Shown: one piece after another, positions 35,872 to 43,917 of the stretch
How the letters are laid out: every line of letters begins with the position of its first letter
How positions within the stretch are numbered: position 1 is the first letter of the stretch
Assembly: GCF_000175215.2 (NCBI RefSeq)
Contig: NC_014818.1
Coordinates: 62,001-126,000, forward strand
Reading direction: 5' to 3'
DNA: 64,000 nt
DNA from: Asticcacaulis excentricus CB 48
GTDB taxonomy: Bacteria; Pseudomonadota; Alphaproteobacteria; Caulobacterales; Caulobacteraceae
The notes under the pieces: model-generated
What the model was told of the DNA's origin: nothing
Database searches by the model: none
The model's input: only the letters and a program-made list of their open reading frames with translations
Program-made: the position numbers and the translations under genes

Positions 35872-37185
35872 CTATTTCGCGTGCGTTTTGAGCCAGTCGG
35901 CATAGGCGTCTATGGCCTTTTTCGGCCCTGACCCGTACCAGGAATAGCCATTGCGGCGGCCTTTGGAGATAGTGTTCACATCGTCCTGAATCGACTTGTC
36001 CCAGTCGCCGAAGATCGGCTTGCCGGTCTGGATGTCATAGTTGCGCGACCAGATCGGCCCCGCCCCCGGCTTGTCGATCAGCTTTCGGCCTTCCGCCTTG
36101 CTGACCTCGGTAAAGGCTTTGTCATAGATGGCATGACCTTTCAGCCATTCGACGCCGGCATGGATGGCGACGCGCACCTCTGCGGACGGTTTGGATTGAC
36201 GCATCAGGAACAGAAGCACATCCGTGCTTTCAGCGCTGGCCAGAGAACGCATCTCGTAATTGCGTGCCGAAATGGGGGCGAGCGTCAGAGCATCGACCTG
36301 CTGCGGCCAGATGGTTTTTTTGCCATTCACTACGACCTGAGCGTCCAGAATGGGGCGCAACGCGCGCGCGGCGGCCTCACCGGCCTTGCGGCGCAGATCG
36401 GCGGGCACAAAAGCAAAATCCGGCTTCCCCTCGGAGATATCGGTCAAAAGCAGGGCGGCTTGCGCCACCGCATCGTCATTGAAGGTGATACCGTCGTGGA
36501 AACCGCCTTCCAGCGGATAGTTCTGCGGCCAGCCCCCATTGGGGTATTGCGCCATAAGCAGGTAGTTGATGCCCTTCAGGATGCTGGCGCGGTAGGCGTC
36601 GCCCTCTTGTCCGGTGGCTTGCGCCTGCACGCGGCCTAAGAAGCGCATCTCGGTCCAGGTCGCGCCATTGTCCAGCGTGCCGACAAACGTCCAGAAACGG
36701 TCGTGCGGGGCATCAAAACTGCCTGTATTTAGCTCCATCGTCTCGGCATTATTGCCAAAGCGCTGACCGCGCAGACGTGGCGGTTTGGTGCGGTCTTGAT
36801 TCTTGCTCCAGCCCCCCGACGGGGTCTGGAAGCTGACGATGGTGTCGGCGATGGCGCGCGCTTCGGCAGTGGCGTACCAGGCGGCGTCTTTATTCAACGC
36901 CATCTTGCCGCTGCCGGCGACGGGCGGCGGGGGCGGAGTTTCGCCCGGCTGAAGCTCTGCGGCCAGCGCCGCCTTATCGTAGGCCATCTGCTTTTGCGAG
37001 CGCGCAATATAGTCGGCCCACGCGGCGCGTTGCGTCGCGGGCAACTCGCCCAGACGGTTCAAACTTACCTCAGGTGCCGGCGTATTGGTGCCGATCACCG
37101 CCGCCCCGACCATCTGCGGCCCGGCGGCAATAGACACGGCAAGGCTCGTGGCGGAAATCAGGCCCACCCATCTCGCTGACGGCAT
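35872..37185 (-). CDS. pectate lyase, family PL10
   Basis: The 437-residue product has a signal peptide, a linker with a Pro run (TPPPPPVAG) and a PL10 (alpha/alpha) catalytic domain from about residue 100, with FQTPSGGWSKNQD, YPNGGWPQNYP, GITFNDDAV and RNYEMRSLAS, the last including the catalytic Arg region. It cleaves polygalacturonate by beta-elimination outside the cytoplasm. AAGGGA precedes the ATG. It heads a two-gene operon with GH28. A box like the IolR operator lies 17 bases before the start codon. Confidence 0.92.
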   Translation of the reverse strand: MPSARWVGLISATSLAVSIAAGPQMVGAAVIGTNTPAPEVSLNRLGELPATQRAAWADYIARSQKQMAYDKAALAAELQPGETPPPPPVAGSGKMALNKDAAWYATAEARAIADTIVSFQTPSGGWSKNQDRTKPPRLRGQRFGNNAETMELNTGSFDAPHDRFWTFVGTLDNGATWTEMRFLGRVQAQATGQEGDAYRASILKGINYLLMAQYPNGGWPQNYPLEGGFHDGITFNDDAVAQAALLLTDISEGKPDFAFVPADLRRKAGEAAARALRPILDAQVVVNGKKTIWPQQVDALTLAPISARNYEMRSLASAESTDVLLFLMRQSKPSAEVRVAIHAGVEWLKGHAIYDKAFTEVSKAEGRKLIDKPGAGPIWSRNYDIQTGKPIFGDWDKSIQDDVNTISKGRRNGYSWYGSGPKKAIDAYADWLKTHAK

Positions 37186-37201
37186 TTTCGTCCCTTTTAT
37201 C

Positions 37202-37215
37202 GGAATGTATTTTTC
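37202..37215. promoter_or_regulatory. IolR-operator-like box before the pectate lyase gene
   Basis: GGAATGTATTTTTC fits GGAA-N6-TTYC and is identical at 12 of 14 bases to the iolC box. It is 17 bases before the pectate lyase start codon. Chance or a different RpiR-type regulator cannot be excluded. Confidence 0.35.
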
Positions 37216-37266
37216 AAAATAGATACTCGAAGCGTGAGGGGGTGTAAACGAAAATGCTCAATTTCG

Positions 37267-37338
37267 ACACATTTTTTGAAATCTCTTTCATTTGCGAAAT
37301 ATTGCAACGCAGCAGGGCAATTGCATGAAAAAATGTGT
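37267..37338. repeat. 11-base inverted repeat in the divergent promoter
   Basis: ACACATTTTTT (37267-37277) and AAAAAATGTGT (37328-37338) are perfect reverse complements 50 bases apart. Within them lie TGCAA/TTGCA and GCAATTGC. The layout suggests paired regulator sites between the divergent genes. Confidence 0.5.
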
Positions 37339-37561
37339 GGCTTTCAGGCCATTTTCTGATTGAATGTGCGTAATTGTGAAGAAATGGCCGCGGTCCATAT
37401 GATTGCTATCGTGGGATGCCGGTATTATGAACAGGGTAAAATTCACGCCGGACACATTTGCTGCCTCTCCCCGGTGCGGATAAAGCCGCTCTCTGGTGAT
37501 ACAAGATTACAAATAAAGAGACTGCGGATATCGCTGCCCACCCCTTATAGGAAGACCGTCC

Positions 37562-39835
37562 ATGCCGATTTCGCTTTCCCGTCGTCATCTGCTGCTCACG
37601 GCGGCGGCCACAGGTGTCTCGGCTGCCTTACCCGCCGTGTCGGCTGAGACGACGCCCATCGACCGTGAGGCTGTGGTTCGCCGCCACAATCCGACCCTGA
37701 CCGCAGTCGATCCGCACGCGCCGCTGATGTTGGGCAACGGGAATATCGGCTTTACGGCGGACATTACCGGGCTTCAGACGTTTTCAGAGCCCTATTCGAA
37801 AATCGCACCGCTTCTGACCGAGGCGCAATGGGCCTGGCATAGTTTTCCCAATCCGCAGGGCTATACGGTACGCGATACGCAGATCGAGATCGACGTGCGC
37901 GGGCAAAAGCGTCGTTATGGCTATATCAAAGACTGGGCCGAGGCCGCCAAAAACCCCGCCGTGGCGTGGATTCGCGAAAACCCACATCGCTTCTCGCTGG
38001 GACGGCTGTCGCTGGATTTACGGTCGGAAGATGGGACGCCAGCGCGCTTTGCCGACATCAAGGACACGCGGCAGACGCTCGACCTGTGGACCGGCACGCT
38101 GACCAGCCGCTTTGTCTATGATGACGAGGCTGTGATGGTCGTGACGCGCATCCCGCCCGATAGCGACACGATCATAGCTGAGGTCACCTCGGCTCTGGTG
38201 GCGCAGGGTCGGCTGGGCGTCGTCCTGCGTTTTCCCGGCGTGTCGAAGACGCTTAATCCTGATCCATCGGATTGGTACAATCCGGCCGCCCACACCACGA
38301 CCGAGGTGTCGCGCAGGGCCGGTGAAGTTCGCGTAAGGCGCCAGATCGACTCCACCACCTATCACGCCGCCATCGTCGCCCCGGGGAGCGTTATCGAGGC
38401 CAATGCGCCACACAGCTATCGGGTCGGTGCGACAACCCCAACCCTGACGGTCATGGCGTCCTTTTCGCCCGATCCGATTGGCGCCCTGTCACAGCCCGAT
38501 GCGGCCAAGGCGGCGACCGAAACGCACTGGATCGACTACTGGTCGCAGGGCGGAATGGTCGATTTCAGCGGTTCGACGGATCCGCGCGCGCCGGAGTTGG
38601 AACGCCGGGTCATCCTGTCGCAATATCTGATGGCGGTGAATGCGACCGGGGCCTTCCCGCCGCAGGAAGAGGGGCTGTTTTCGAATAGCTGGAACGGCAA
38701 GTCTCACCTTGAGATGCACCCCTGGCATTCGGCGCACTTCGCCCTGTGGGGCCGGCCGCACCTGCTGGAAAAGAGCCTGGGTTGGTATGTGACCTTCCTG
38801 CCCAAGGCGAAGGCCCGAGCTGCCGAACAGGGGCTGAAAGGCGCGTGGTGGCCCAAGATGATCGGGCCGGACGGCGTCGATAGCCCGTCCAAGGTTTCAC
38901 CCTTCATCATGTGGCAGCAACCGCATCCCATCTATATGTGCGAACTTTTGTATCGGGCCGGCGACAGTGTGCGCATCATCAAGACCTACGGTGAACTGGT
39001 CGAGCAAAGTGCCGACCTCCTGGCCTCTTTCCCCTATCTAGAGGAACAGACGGGCAAGTACCGGCTGGGGCCGCCGATCATCCCGGTGCAGGAAAATTTC
39101 GACCCGCTGACGACCTATGACCCGGCCTTTGAGGTGGCCTATTATCGCTGGGGTATCGAGACGGCACAGGCGTGGCGCGAGAGGTCGGGCAAGGTGCGCC
39201 GCGCCGACTGGGACGCGGTGCTGGCCAAATGGCCAGACCTGCCGCAAAAGGATGGCCTCTATCTGCCCGTGCGCTCCGAACCCGGCTTCTGGGACAAGGC
39301 GGCGGGAGCGTGTAAGTCAGACGCGATTGATGAAACCTGCCAGAACCGCGACCATCCGTCCTTCCTGATGCCGCTGGGCTGGCTGCCGGGACGGGACGTA
39401 GATAAGCTCACTATGCGCCATACGTTGGACCGCATGAACCGCGACTGGGACCTGCGGCAAACCTGGGGCTGGGACTATGCCATGATCGCTCTGACTGCCG
39501 CGCGGCTGAAATCCCCGGAAGAGGCCATCGACTGGCTGTTTTTCGACGCCAAAAACAATCATTATGGCCAAAGCGGTATGACGCCGCGCGTACATCTCGA
39601 TGCCCACGCCGCGGCCTTTGTGCCGACCGCAACGGGCGCCGGGGCGCAGGTCGATGCCGGGCCCGACGGGCCGGGCTATCTGCGCGCGGCGGAGACCTAT
39701 TTCCCTTCGAACGGTAGCCTGCTTTTGGCCGTCGCCCTGATGGCCGGTGGCTGGGACGGGGAGGCCGGGACCGCCCCCGGCTTTCCAACAAACGGCTGGC
39801 GCGTGCGGGTTGAAGGCATCCATCCGTCGCTGTGA
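37562..39835 (+). CDS. putative six-hairpin glycosidase, Tat-exported
   Basis: The 757-residue protein has a twin-arginine-like signal (SRRHLLLTAAATG, cleavage near VSAE), an N-terminal beta-sandwich region (PLMLGNGNIGF) and a C-terminal (alpha/alpha)6 region with NSWNGKSHLEMHPWHSAHFA, QENFDP and RQTWGWDYAM. This resembles the GH65/GH95-like group of six-hairpin glycosidases, but I cannot assign a family with confidence. It is likely an exo-acting periplasmic enzyme for a plant oligosaccharide. AGGAAG lies before the ATG. It is a single gene, divergent from the pectate lyase operon. Confidence 0.7.
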   Translation: MPISLSRRHLLLTAAATGVSAALPAVSAETTPIDREAVVRRHNPTLTAVDPHAPLMLGNGNIGFTADITGLQTFSEPYSKIAPLLTEAQWAWHSFPNPQGYTVRDTQIEIDVRGQKRRYGYIKDWAEAAKNPAVAWIRENPHRFSLGRLSLDLRSEDGTPARFADIKDTRQTLDLWTGTLTSRFVYDDEAVMVVTRIPPDSDTIIAEVTSALVAQGRLGVVLRFPGVSKTLNPDPSDWYNPAAHTTTEVSRRAGEVRVRRQIDSTTYHAAIVAPGSVIEANAPHSYRVGATTPTLTVMASFSPDPIGALSQPDAAKAATETHWIDYWSQGGMVDFSGSTDPRAPELERRVILSQYLMAVNATGAFPPQEEGLFSNSWNGKSHLEMHPWHSAHFALWGRPHLLEKSLGWYVTFLPKAKARAAEQGLKGAWWPKMIGPDGVDSPSKVSPFIMWQQPHPIYMCELLYRAGDSVRIIKTYGELVEQSADLLASFPYLEEQTGKYRLGPPIIPVQENFDPLTTYDPAFEVAYYRWGIETAQAWRERSGKVRRADWDAVLAKWPDLPQKDGLYLPVRSEPGFWDKAAGACKSDAIDETCQNRDHPSFLMPLGWLPGRDVDKLTMRHTLDRMNRDWDLRQTWGWDYAMIALTAARLKSPEEAIDWLFFDAKNNHYGQSGMTPRVHLDAHAAAFVPTATGAGAQVDAGPDGPGYLRAAETYFPSNGSLLLAVALMAGGWDGEAGTAPGFPTNGWRVRVEGIHPSL

Positions 39836-39881
39836 GCCCCTATTGCCAGAGTGGGCCATTCATAGCTACTTTTGGCTATTT

Positions 39882-40355
39882 TCAGCCCCTCGCTGCCGCT
39901 TCGATGGCCGCCACGTCGATCTTTCCCATGGTCATCATGACTTGAAAGACGCGCTCCGCCACCGCGCCCCCTTGTTTCATGGCGTCGCTTAAGGCGCGCG
40001 GTGTGATCTGCCACGACAGGCCCCAGCGGTCCTTGCACCAGCCACACGCGCTCTCTTTGCCGCCATTGCCAACGATGGCGTCCCAGTAGCGGTCGGTTTC
40101 GGCCTGATCTTCGGTGGCGATCTGGAACGAAAAAGCTTCGGTTTGCTGGAAGGCGTCGCCACCGTTCAGCCCCAGACAGGGAATGCCGCACACAGTGAAT
40201 TCTACAGTCAGCACCTGACCCGCCTTGCCACCGGGGAAGTCGGTCGGCGCCTTATGCACGGCGGTCACCTCGCTATCCGGGAAGACGCTGGCGTAAAAGC
40301 GCGCGGCCTCTTCGGCCTCGCGCGCGTACCACAGGCAGATCGTGTTCTTGGGCAT
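39882..40355 (-). CDS. VOC-superfamily (PhnB/glyoxalase-like) protein
   Basis: The 157-residue protein has the fold pattern of the 3-demethylubiquinone-methyltransferase-like/PhnB branch of VOC proteins: NTICLWYAREAEEAARFYASVF at the N terminus (cited here only as a landmark up to residue 24), CLGLNGG in the middle and CGWCKDRWGLSWQI before a C-terminal VFQVMMTMGKIDVAAIE. Function of this branch is unknown. The ATG at 40355 has GGAGGAA seven bases upstream, which rules out the longer frame to 40472. It is convergent with the glycosidase gene and appears unrelated to its neighbours. Confidence 0.85.
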   Translation of the reverse strand: MPKNTICLWYAREAEEAARFYASVFPDSEVTAVHKAPTDFPGGKAGQVLTVEFTVCGIPCLGLNGGDAFQQTEAFSFQIATEDQAETDRYWDAIVGNGGKESACGWCKDRWGLSWQITPRALSDAMKQGGAVAERVFQVMMTMGKIDVAAIEAAARG

Positions 40356-40589
40356 GACATTCCTCCGTTGTGTTGTGTCTTTACAGGGAAAGCAACGGCC
40401 TTGGCACAGCGGAGGGGGCGTCGGGCGTTCGTCTTGCGCCGCCCTAAACGTCGGTTCGATCTTAATCCCCAAAGCGCTGAGTGTCTATATGATCTGCCTT
40501 ACCGGCCGGCGCGGCACAGCCAGACTCTAAACTCAAAGCCTGAGACAAACTGGACACGGCGTACCGGTTTCATGGGTGGTTTCACTCAC

Positions 40590-40958
40590 TAAATCGGCTC
40601 TCGGCGAAATTTACGATTGAAATTTACAAATTGTAGTACTATTGCCATTATTAAACCAAATTGAAATAATAATCACTGGACAAGCTGTATATGTCGGGGA
40701 GATGATGGTCACAAGTTTGGCCGATTGATCCTGACGTGTCAGAGGCTTTGATCCCTTTCGGCCGGTCCCACGCGGAATGGCCCCCTAGCTCCGACGCCCC
40801 TTAAGGCCTGCTACGGTCCGGGGCGTATAGCGAGTACGTGGTCGTGTGTTTGATCACGTAGTTTACCCGGTTCTCGGTCTTGAGAATTCATAAGACTGGG
40901 TTCGGTTTTATTTCTCTCTCAGATCTTGCCCACTGTCGCACGACAGTGGGTTTTTTTT
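40590..40958 (+). ncRNA. candidate structured small RNA ending at a strong terminator
   Basis: No gene lies in 40356-40975, yet a near-ideal plus-strand terminator ends at 40958. Before it, stems form at 40794-40826 (ACGCCCC/GGGGCGT), 40835-40860 (TACGTGGTC/GATCACGTA, one G-T pair) and 40867-40905 (nine-pair inner stem plus a four-pair outer stem). TTGAAA with a 17-base gap to TATTGC near 40610-40640 is one weak promoter guess. The 5' end is not known; the coordinates given are the widest reasonable span. I could not match it to tmRNA, SRP RNA, RNase P RNA or a known riboswitch. Confidence 0.4.
40929..40958 (+). terminator. strong plus-strand intrinsic terminator without upstream gene
   Basis: CCCACTGTCG/CGACAGTGGG with a two-base loop is followed by eight T's. 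On the minus strand no T-run follows, so it does not serve the neighbouring minus-strand genes. Confidence 0.9.
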
Positions 40959-40975
40959 GAGTGAGACTCTCTGAC

Positions 40976-43687
40976 TTAATGCGTTGCCAGGGTGATCTGA
41001 GCGCCCGTCAAGCCTGAGGCCTGCGCGCGCAAGGTCAGGCGCCCCTTTTGGCCAGGCTTTGCGCGCACAATGGCCAGAGCCAATCCGTTGAAGGCTTTGC
41101 GCCTTGGCGAAGGGAAGGCCGTAAAATCGGTCGGATCGCCATTGTCGGTGGCAACGATCTCGCCCGGTCCCTCCAGCGTGAAGGTCACCGTATCCCTGGC
41201 GAACGGTACGGTCTCGCCCTTGTCATCGACAATGCGCAGGGTGACAAAGCTCAGGTCGTTGCCATCGGCGTCAATGACGCTGCGGTCGGCCTCCAGCGCC
41301 AGCGCGTGCGCTGTCCCCGTGGTCTGGCGGCGCGCTTCGGCCCACGGCTTGCCGTCCTTATAGACGACGGCGCGGATTTCGCCGGGTTCGTAGATGACGT
41401 AGTCCCAGCGCAGCCGATATTCGAACGGACGCTTCTTGATCCGCCCCTGCGACTTGCCATTGATGAACAGCTCGGCCTCATCGCCGTTAGTGAACAGGTG
41501 CACCGGCGTCACCTCGCCCTCACGGCCATTTTGAGTGTTACTAGCCCAGTTCCAGTGCGGCAGCAGGTGCGCCACCGGCACCTCGGGACGCCAGCGCGAC
41601 TGATAAAGCCAGAAGCGGTCTTTCTTAAAACCAGCCAGATCAATAATGCCAAAATAGGAACTGCGTGCCTCGTAATAGGGCGTGGGCTCGCCCAGATAAT
41701 CCCAGCCGGTCCACACGAACTCACCTGCCACATAGGGGTTCTGATCCTGCGCCGCCCAGTTGCGGTCGGCGGAGGAACCGAAGTCGGCGGCAAACAGTTC
41801 GTAGGCGCTGACCTGCCGGGTTTTGGGGTCGCCGCCGACGCCGGGGCGAACCGGCGCGCTGTTGGTGCCGGGCACCGGAAACTGATACTCACCGCGGCTT
41901 GACAGGGCTGCCGCGCTTTCACTGTGAAAGATGATCTTGTTGGGGAATTTGGCACGGAAGGCTGGGAATTTGCTGGGCAGGCTGCGGATGCCCGCTCCCT
42001 GATAATTGAGGCTGATCACGTCCATTTCGGCCGGAAGCGGCATATCGGCCTGCGCCCAGTTCATTGCATTGGTGACCGGACGGGTCGTGTCTTCCTCGCG
42101 CAGGATGGTTACCAGCCGGCGGGCAATCCGTGCCCCCGCCTCGCCGGAATACTGCTCGCCCACCTCATTGCCGACGCTCCAGATGACGATCGAGGGGTGA
42201 TTGCGGTCGCGCCTCAGCATGGAGCGCAGATCGGCCTCGTGCCAGTCGGGAAAGATCAGGTGGAAGTCGAGTGGGGTCTTGCGCTTTTCCCAGCAGTCGA
42301 ACACCTCATCCAGCACCAGAATTCCCATGCGGTCGCACAGGTCCAGCAGTTCAGGGGCAGGCGGGTTGTGGCTCATGCGCAGGGCATTGCAACCCATTTC
42401 CATAAGCATTTCCAGTTGCCGCTCAGCGGCCCGCACATTGAACGCCGCCCCCAGTGCGCCGAGGTCATGGTGGTTGTTGACGCCTTGGAGCGGCACAAAG
42501 TGGTCATTTACATAGAGGCCTTTGTCCGCATCAAAGCGCAGGCTGCGGATGCCGAAGGGAGTCTCATAGCGGTCGATCTGACGACCGCCCTGCATCAGGC
42601 TCGTCACCGCGACATAGCGGTTGGGCGACTGCGCCGGTGGCGGTCCCCAAAGGCGGGGTTGTAATACGGTGGCCGAGGCTTTGATTACGCGGCTGGATTT
42701 GGCCGCCAACTGCACAGATTGACGCGCGGTTTCACTGACGGCGCGGCCGCTGGACTGACCCTTTGCGTCCATCGCGTAGAGGCGCGTGACAATCGTGATA
42801 GCGGCCGGTTCGGTGCCGTCATTATCGATGCGAGTGACGATGTCGACTGTGGCCTCGTCCTGAGAGATGTGCGGCGTGGTGATCTGCGTGCCCCAGTGGG
42901 CCACGTGCACCCTGTCGGTCTTGACCAGCCAGACATTGCGGTAAAGCCCCGCCCCCGGATACCAGCGCGCTGACTCTGGCGGGTTGTCGAGGCGGATGAC
43001 GATGTGGTTGGCACCGCCGTAGGTCAGGTGCGGCGTCAGGTCGAGGCGGAAGGAATTGTAGCCGTAGGGCCAGCCACCGACTAGGCGCTCATTGCACCAG
43101 ATGGTGGCATAGGACATGGCCCCGTCGATATCCAGGAACAGGCACCGGCCTTTATCTGAGGCTGGTATGTCGAGCCTACGGCGATACCAGGCCGCCCCCC
43201 AGGTCTTAAGCCGGCCCATGCCGCCGTAGGGACCTGTTTCCAGAAACGGCCCCTTGATGGCCCAGTCGTGGGGCAGGGCGACCGTCTCCCAGCCGGAATC
43301 GTCGAATGTGGATTTGACCCAACTGACCTGCGCCCCCGGATGACCTTCCGGCCGGACGTGGCGTTTATCAGAGTCAAAGATAAAGGGATTGGCGGTGGGC
43401 AGTATCCATGGTTTCAGCACAGGCCGCGTGGCGCTCACCTGCGTCGCATCGACGGGGCGCGCGTCCGCCTCCTTACCGTCTTCGCTCTTTTTGATGTCCG
43501 GGCGGATGTCGTAATCGAGCGCCCCATCAAGGCCCTCCGGATCGCCCAACCGAAAACGCCAGTTGTCATTGAGTGACAGGCGTTCACGTCCGTTTCGGAC
43601 GCGGGCAACTGCGCCCTTTGGCCAGAGACTGGCGGCGGTGGCCGTTGTCAGCAAGGCACGGCGGGTCGCTTTAAGGGCAGAGGTCAT
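40976..43687 (-). CDS. GH2 family glycosidase (beta-galactosidase-like), Tat-exported
   Basis: The 903-residue protein has a twin-arginine-like signal (TRRALLTTATAAS), the GH2 sugar-binding domain (WGAAWYRRRLDIP), the TIM barrel with acid/base Glu in WSVGNEVGEQ and nucleophile Glu in IFHSESAAAL, and C-terminal Ig-like domains of the DUF4982 type (EAELFINGKSQGRIKK). An insertion after residue 50 (IRPDIKKSEDGKEADARP) lengthens the first domain. It probably removes beta-linked galactose or a related residue from side chains in the periplasm. It is a single gene with its own upstream region; the nearest receptor is upstream on the same strand after a terminator. Confidence 0.85.
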   Translation of the reverse strand: MTSALKATRRALLTTATAASLWPKGAVARVRNGRERLSLNDNWRFRLGDPEGLDGALDYDIRPDIKKSEDGKEADARPVDATQVSATRPVLKPWILPTANPFIFDSDKRHVRPEGHPGAQVSWVKSTFDDSGWETVALPHDWAIKGPFLETGPYGGMGRLKTWGAAWYRRRLDIPASDKGRCLFLDIDGAMSYATIWCNERLVGGWPYGYNSFRLDLTPHLTYGGANHIVIRLDNPPESARWYPGAGLYRNVWLVKTDRVHVAHWGTQITTPHISQDEATVDIVTRIDNDGTEPAAITIVTRLYAMDAKGQSSGRAVSETARQSVQLAAKSSRVIKASATVLQPRLWGPPPAQSPNRYVAVTSLMQGGRQIDRYETPFGIRSLRFDADKGLYVNDHFVPLQGVNNHHDLGALGAAFNVRAAERQLEMLMEMGCNALRMSHNPPAPELLDLCDRMGILVLDEVFDCWEKRKTPLDFHLIFPDWHEADLRSMLRRDRNHPSIVIWSVGNEVGEQYSGEAGARIARRLVTILREEDTTRPVTNAMNWAQADMPLPAEMDVISLNYQGAGIRSLPSKFPAFRAKFPNKIIFHSESAAALSSRGEYQFPVPGTNSAPVRPGVGGDPKTRQVSAYELFAADFGSSADRNWAAQDQNPYVAGEFVWTGWDYLGEPTPYYEARSSYFGIIDLAGFKKDRFWLYQSRWRPEVPVAHLLPHWNWASNTQNGREGEVTPVHLFTNGDEAELFINGKSQGRIKKRPFEYRLRWDYVIYEPGEIRAVVYKDGKPWAEARRQTTGTAHALALEADRSVIDADGNDLSFVTLRIVDDKGETVPFARDTVTFTLEGPGEIVATDNGDPTDFTAFPSPRRKAFNGLALAIVRAKPGQKGRLTLRAQASGLTGAQITLATH

Positions 43688-43857
43688 GCGCTATTTCCAA
43701 AGAGAGTGTGACACCACTTGCTTACAGGTGACGATTCCAGAGCAGGATGATGTCAAGGGGAAGCATCACCCCGCACCAGGTTTTTTTGTCGCAATGTTTT
43801 TGCGAAAAGCCGCTCACTCTTTTGCGCACATTGCTTTATCGGTTTCAGCCATTCCGG

Positions 43858-43894
43858 AAAAAAAGGCGGACAGGCCGTGAAAAAGCCTGTCCGC
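43858..43894 (-). terminator. intrinsic terminator of the second TonB receptor gene
   Basis: GCGGACAGGC/GCCTGTCCGC (43866-43894) makes a perfect ten-pair stem; on the minus strand it is followed by CTTTTTTT. It lies 24 bases after the receptor stop. Confidence 0.92.
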
Positions 43895-43917
43895 TTAGGG
43901 GAGTTCCGGAAGTTAAA

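Larger units (their letters stand above)
37186..37561. other. divergent promoter region with nested inverted repeats
   Basis: This 376-base region separates the pectate lyase (minus) and a glycosidase gene (plus). It is AT-rich and contains GGAA-TGTATT-TTTC (37202-37215), an 11-base inverted repeat (37267-37338) and an inner TGCAA/TTGCA repeat (37303-37325) enclosing GCAATTGC. Both promoters must lie here; I cannot fix the hexamers. No gene is seen. Confidence 0.5.

Noticed and set aside
40590..40958. tmRNA, SRP RNA or RNase P RNA
   Set aside because: I looked for a tag-peptide frame, the SRP tetraloop region and RNase P core strings and found none; kept only as an unassigned RNA candidate.
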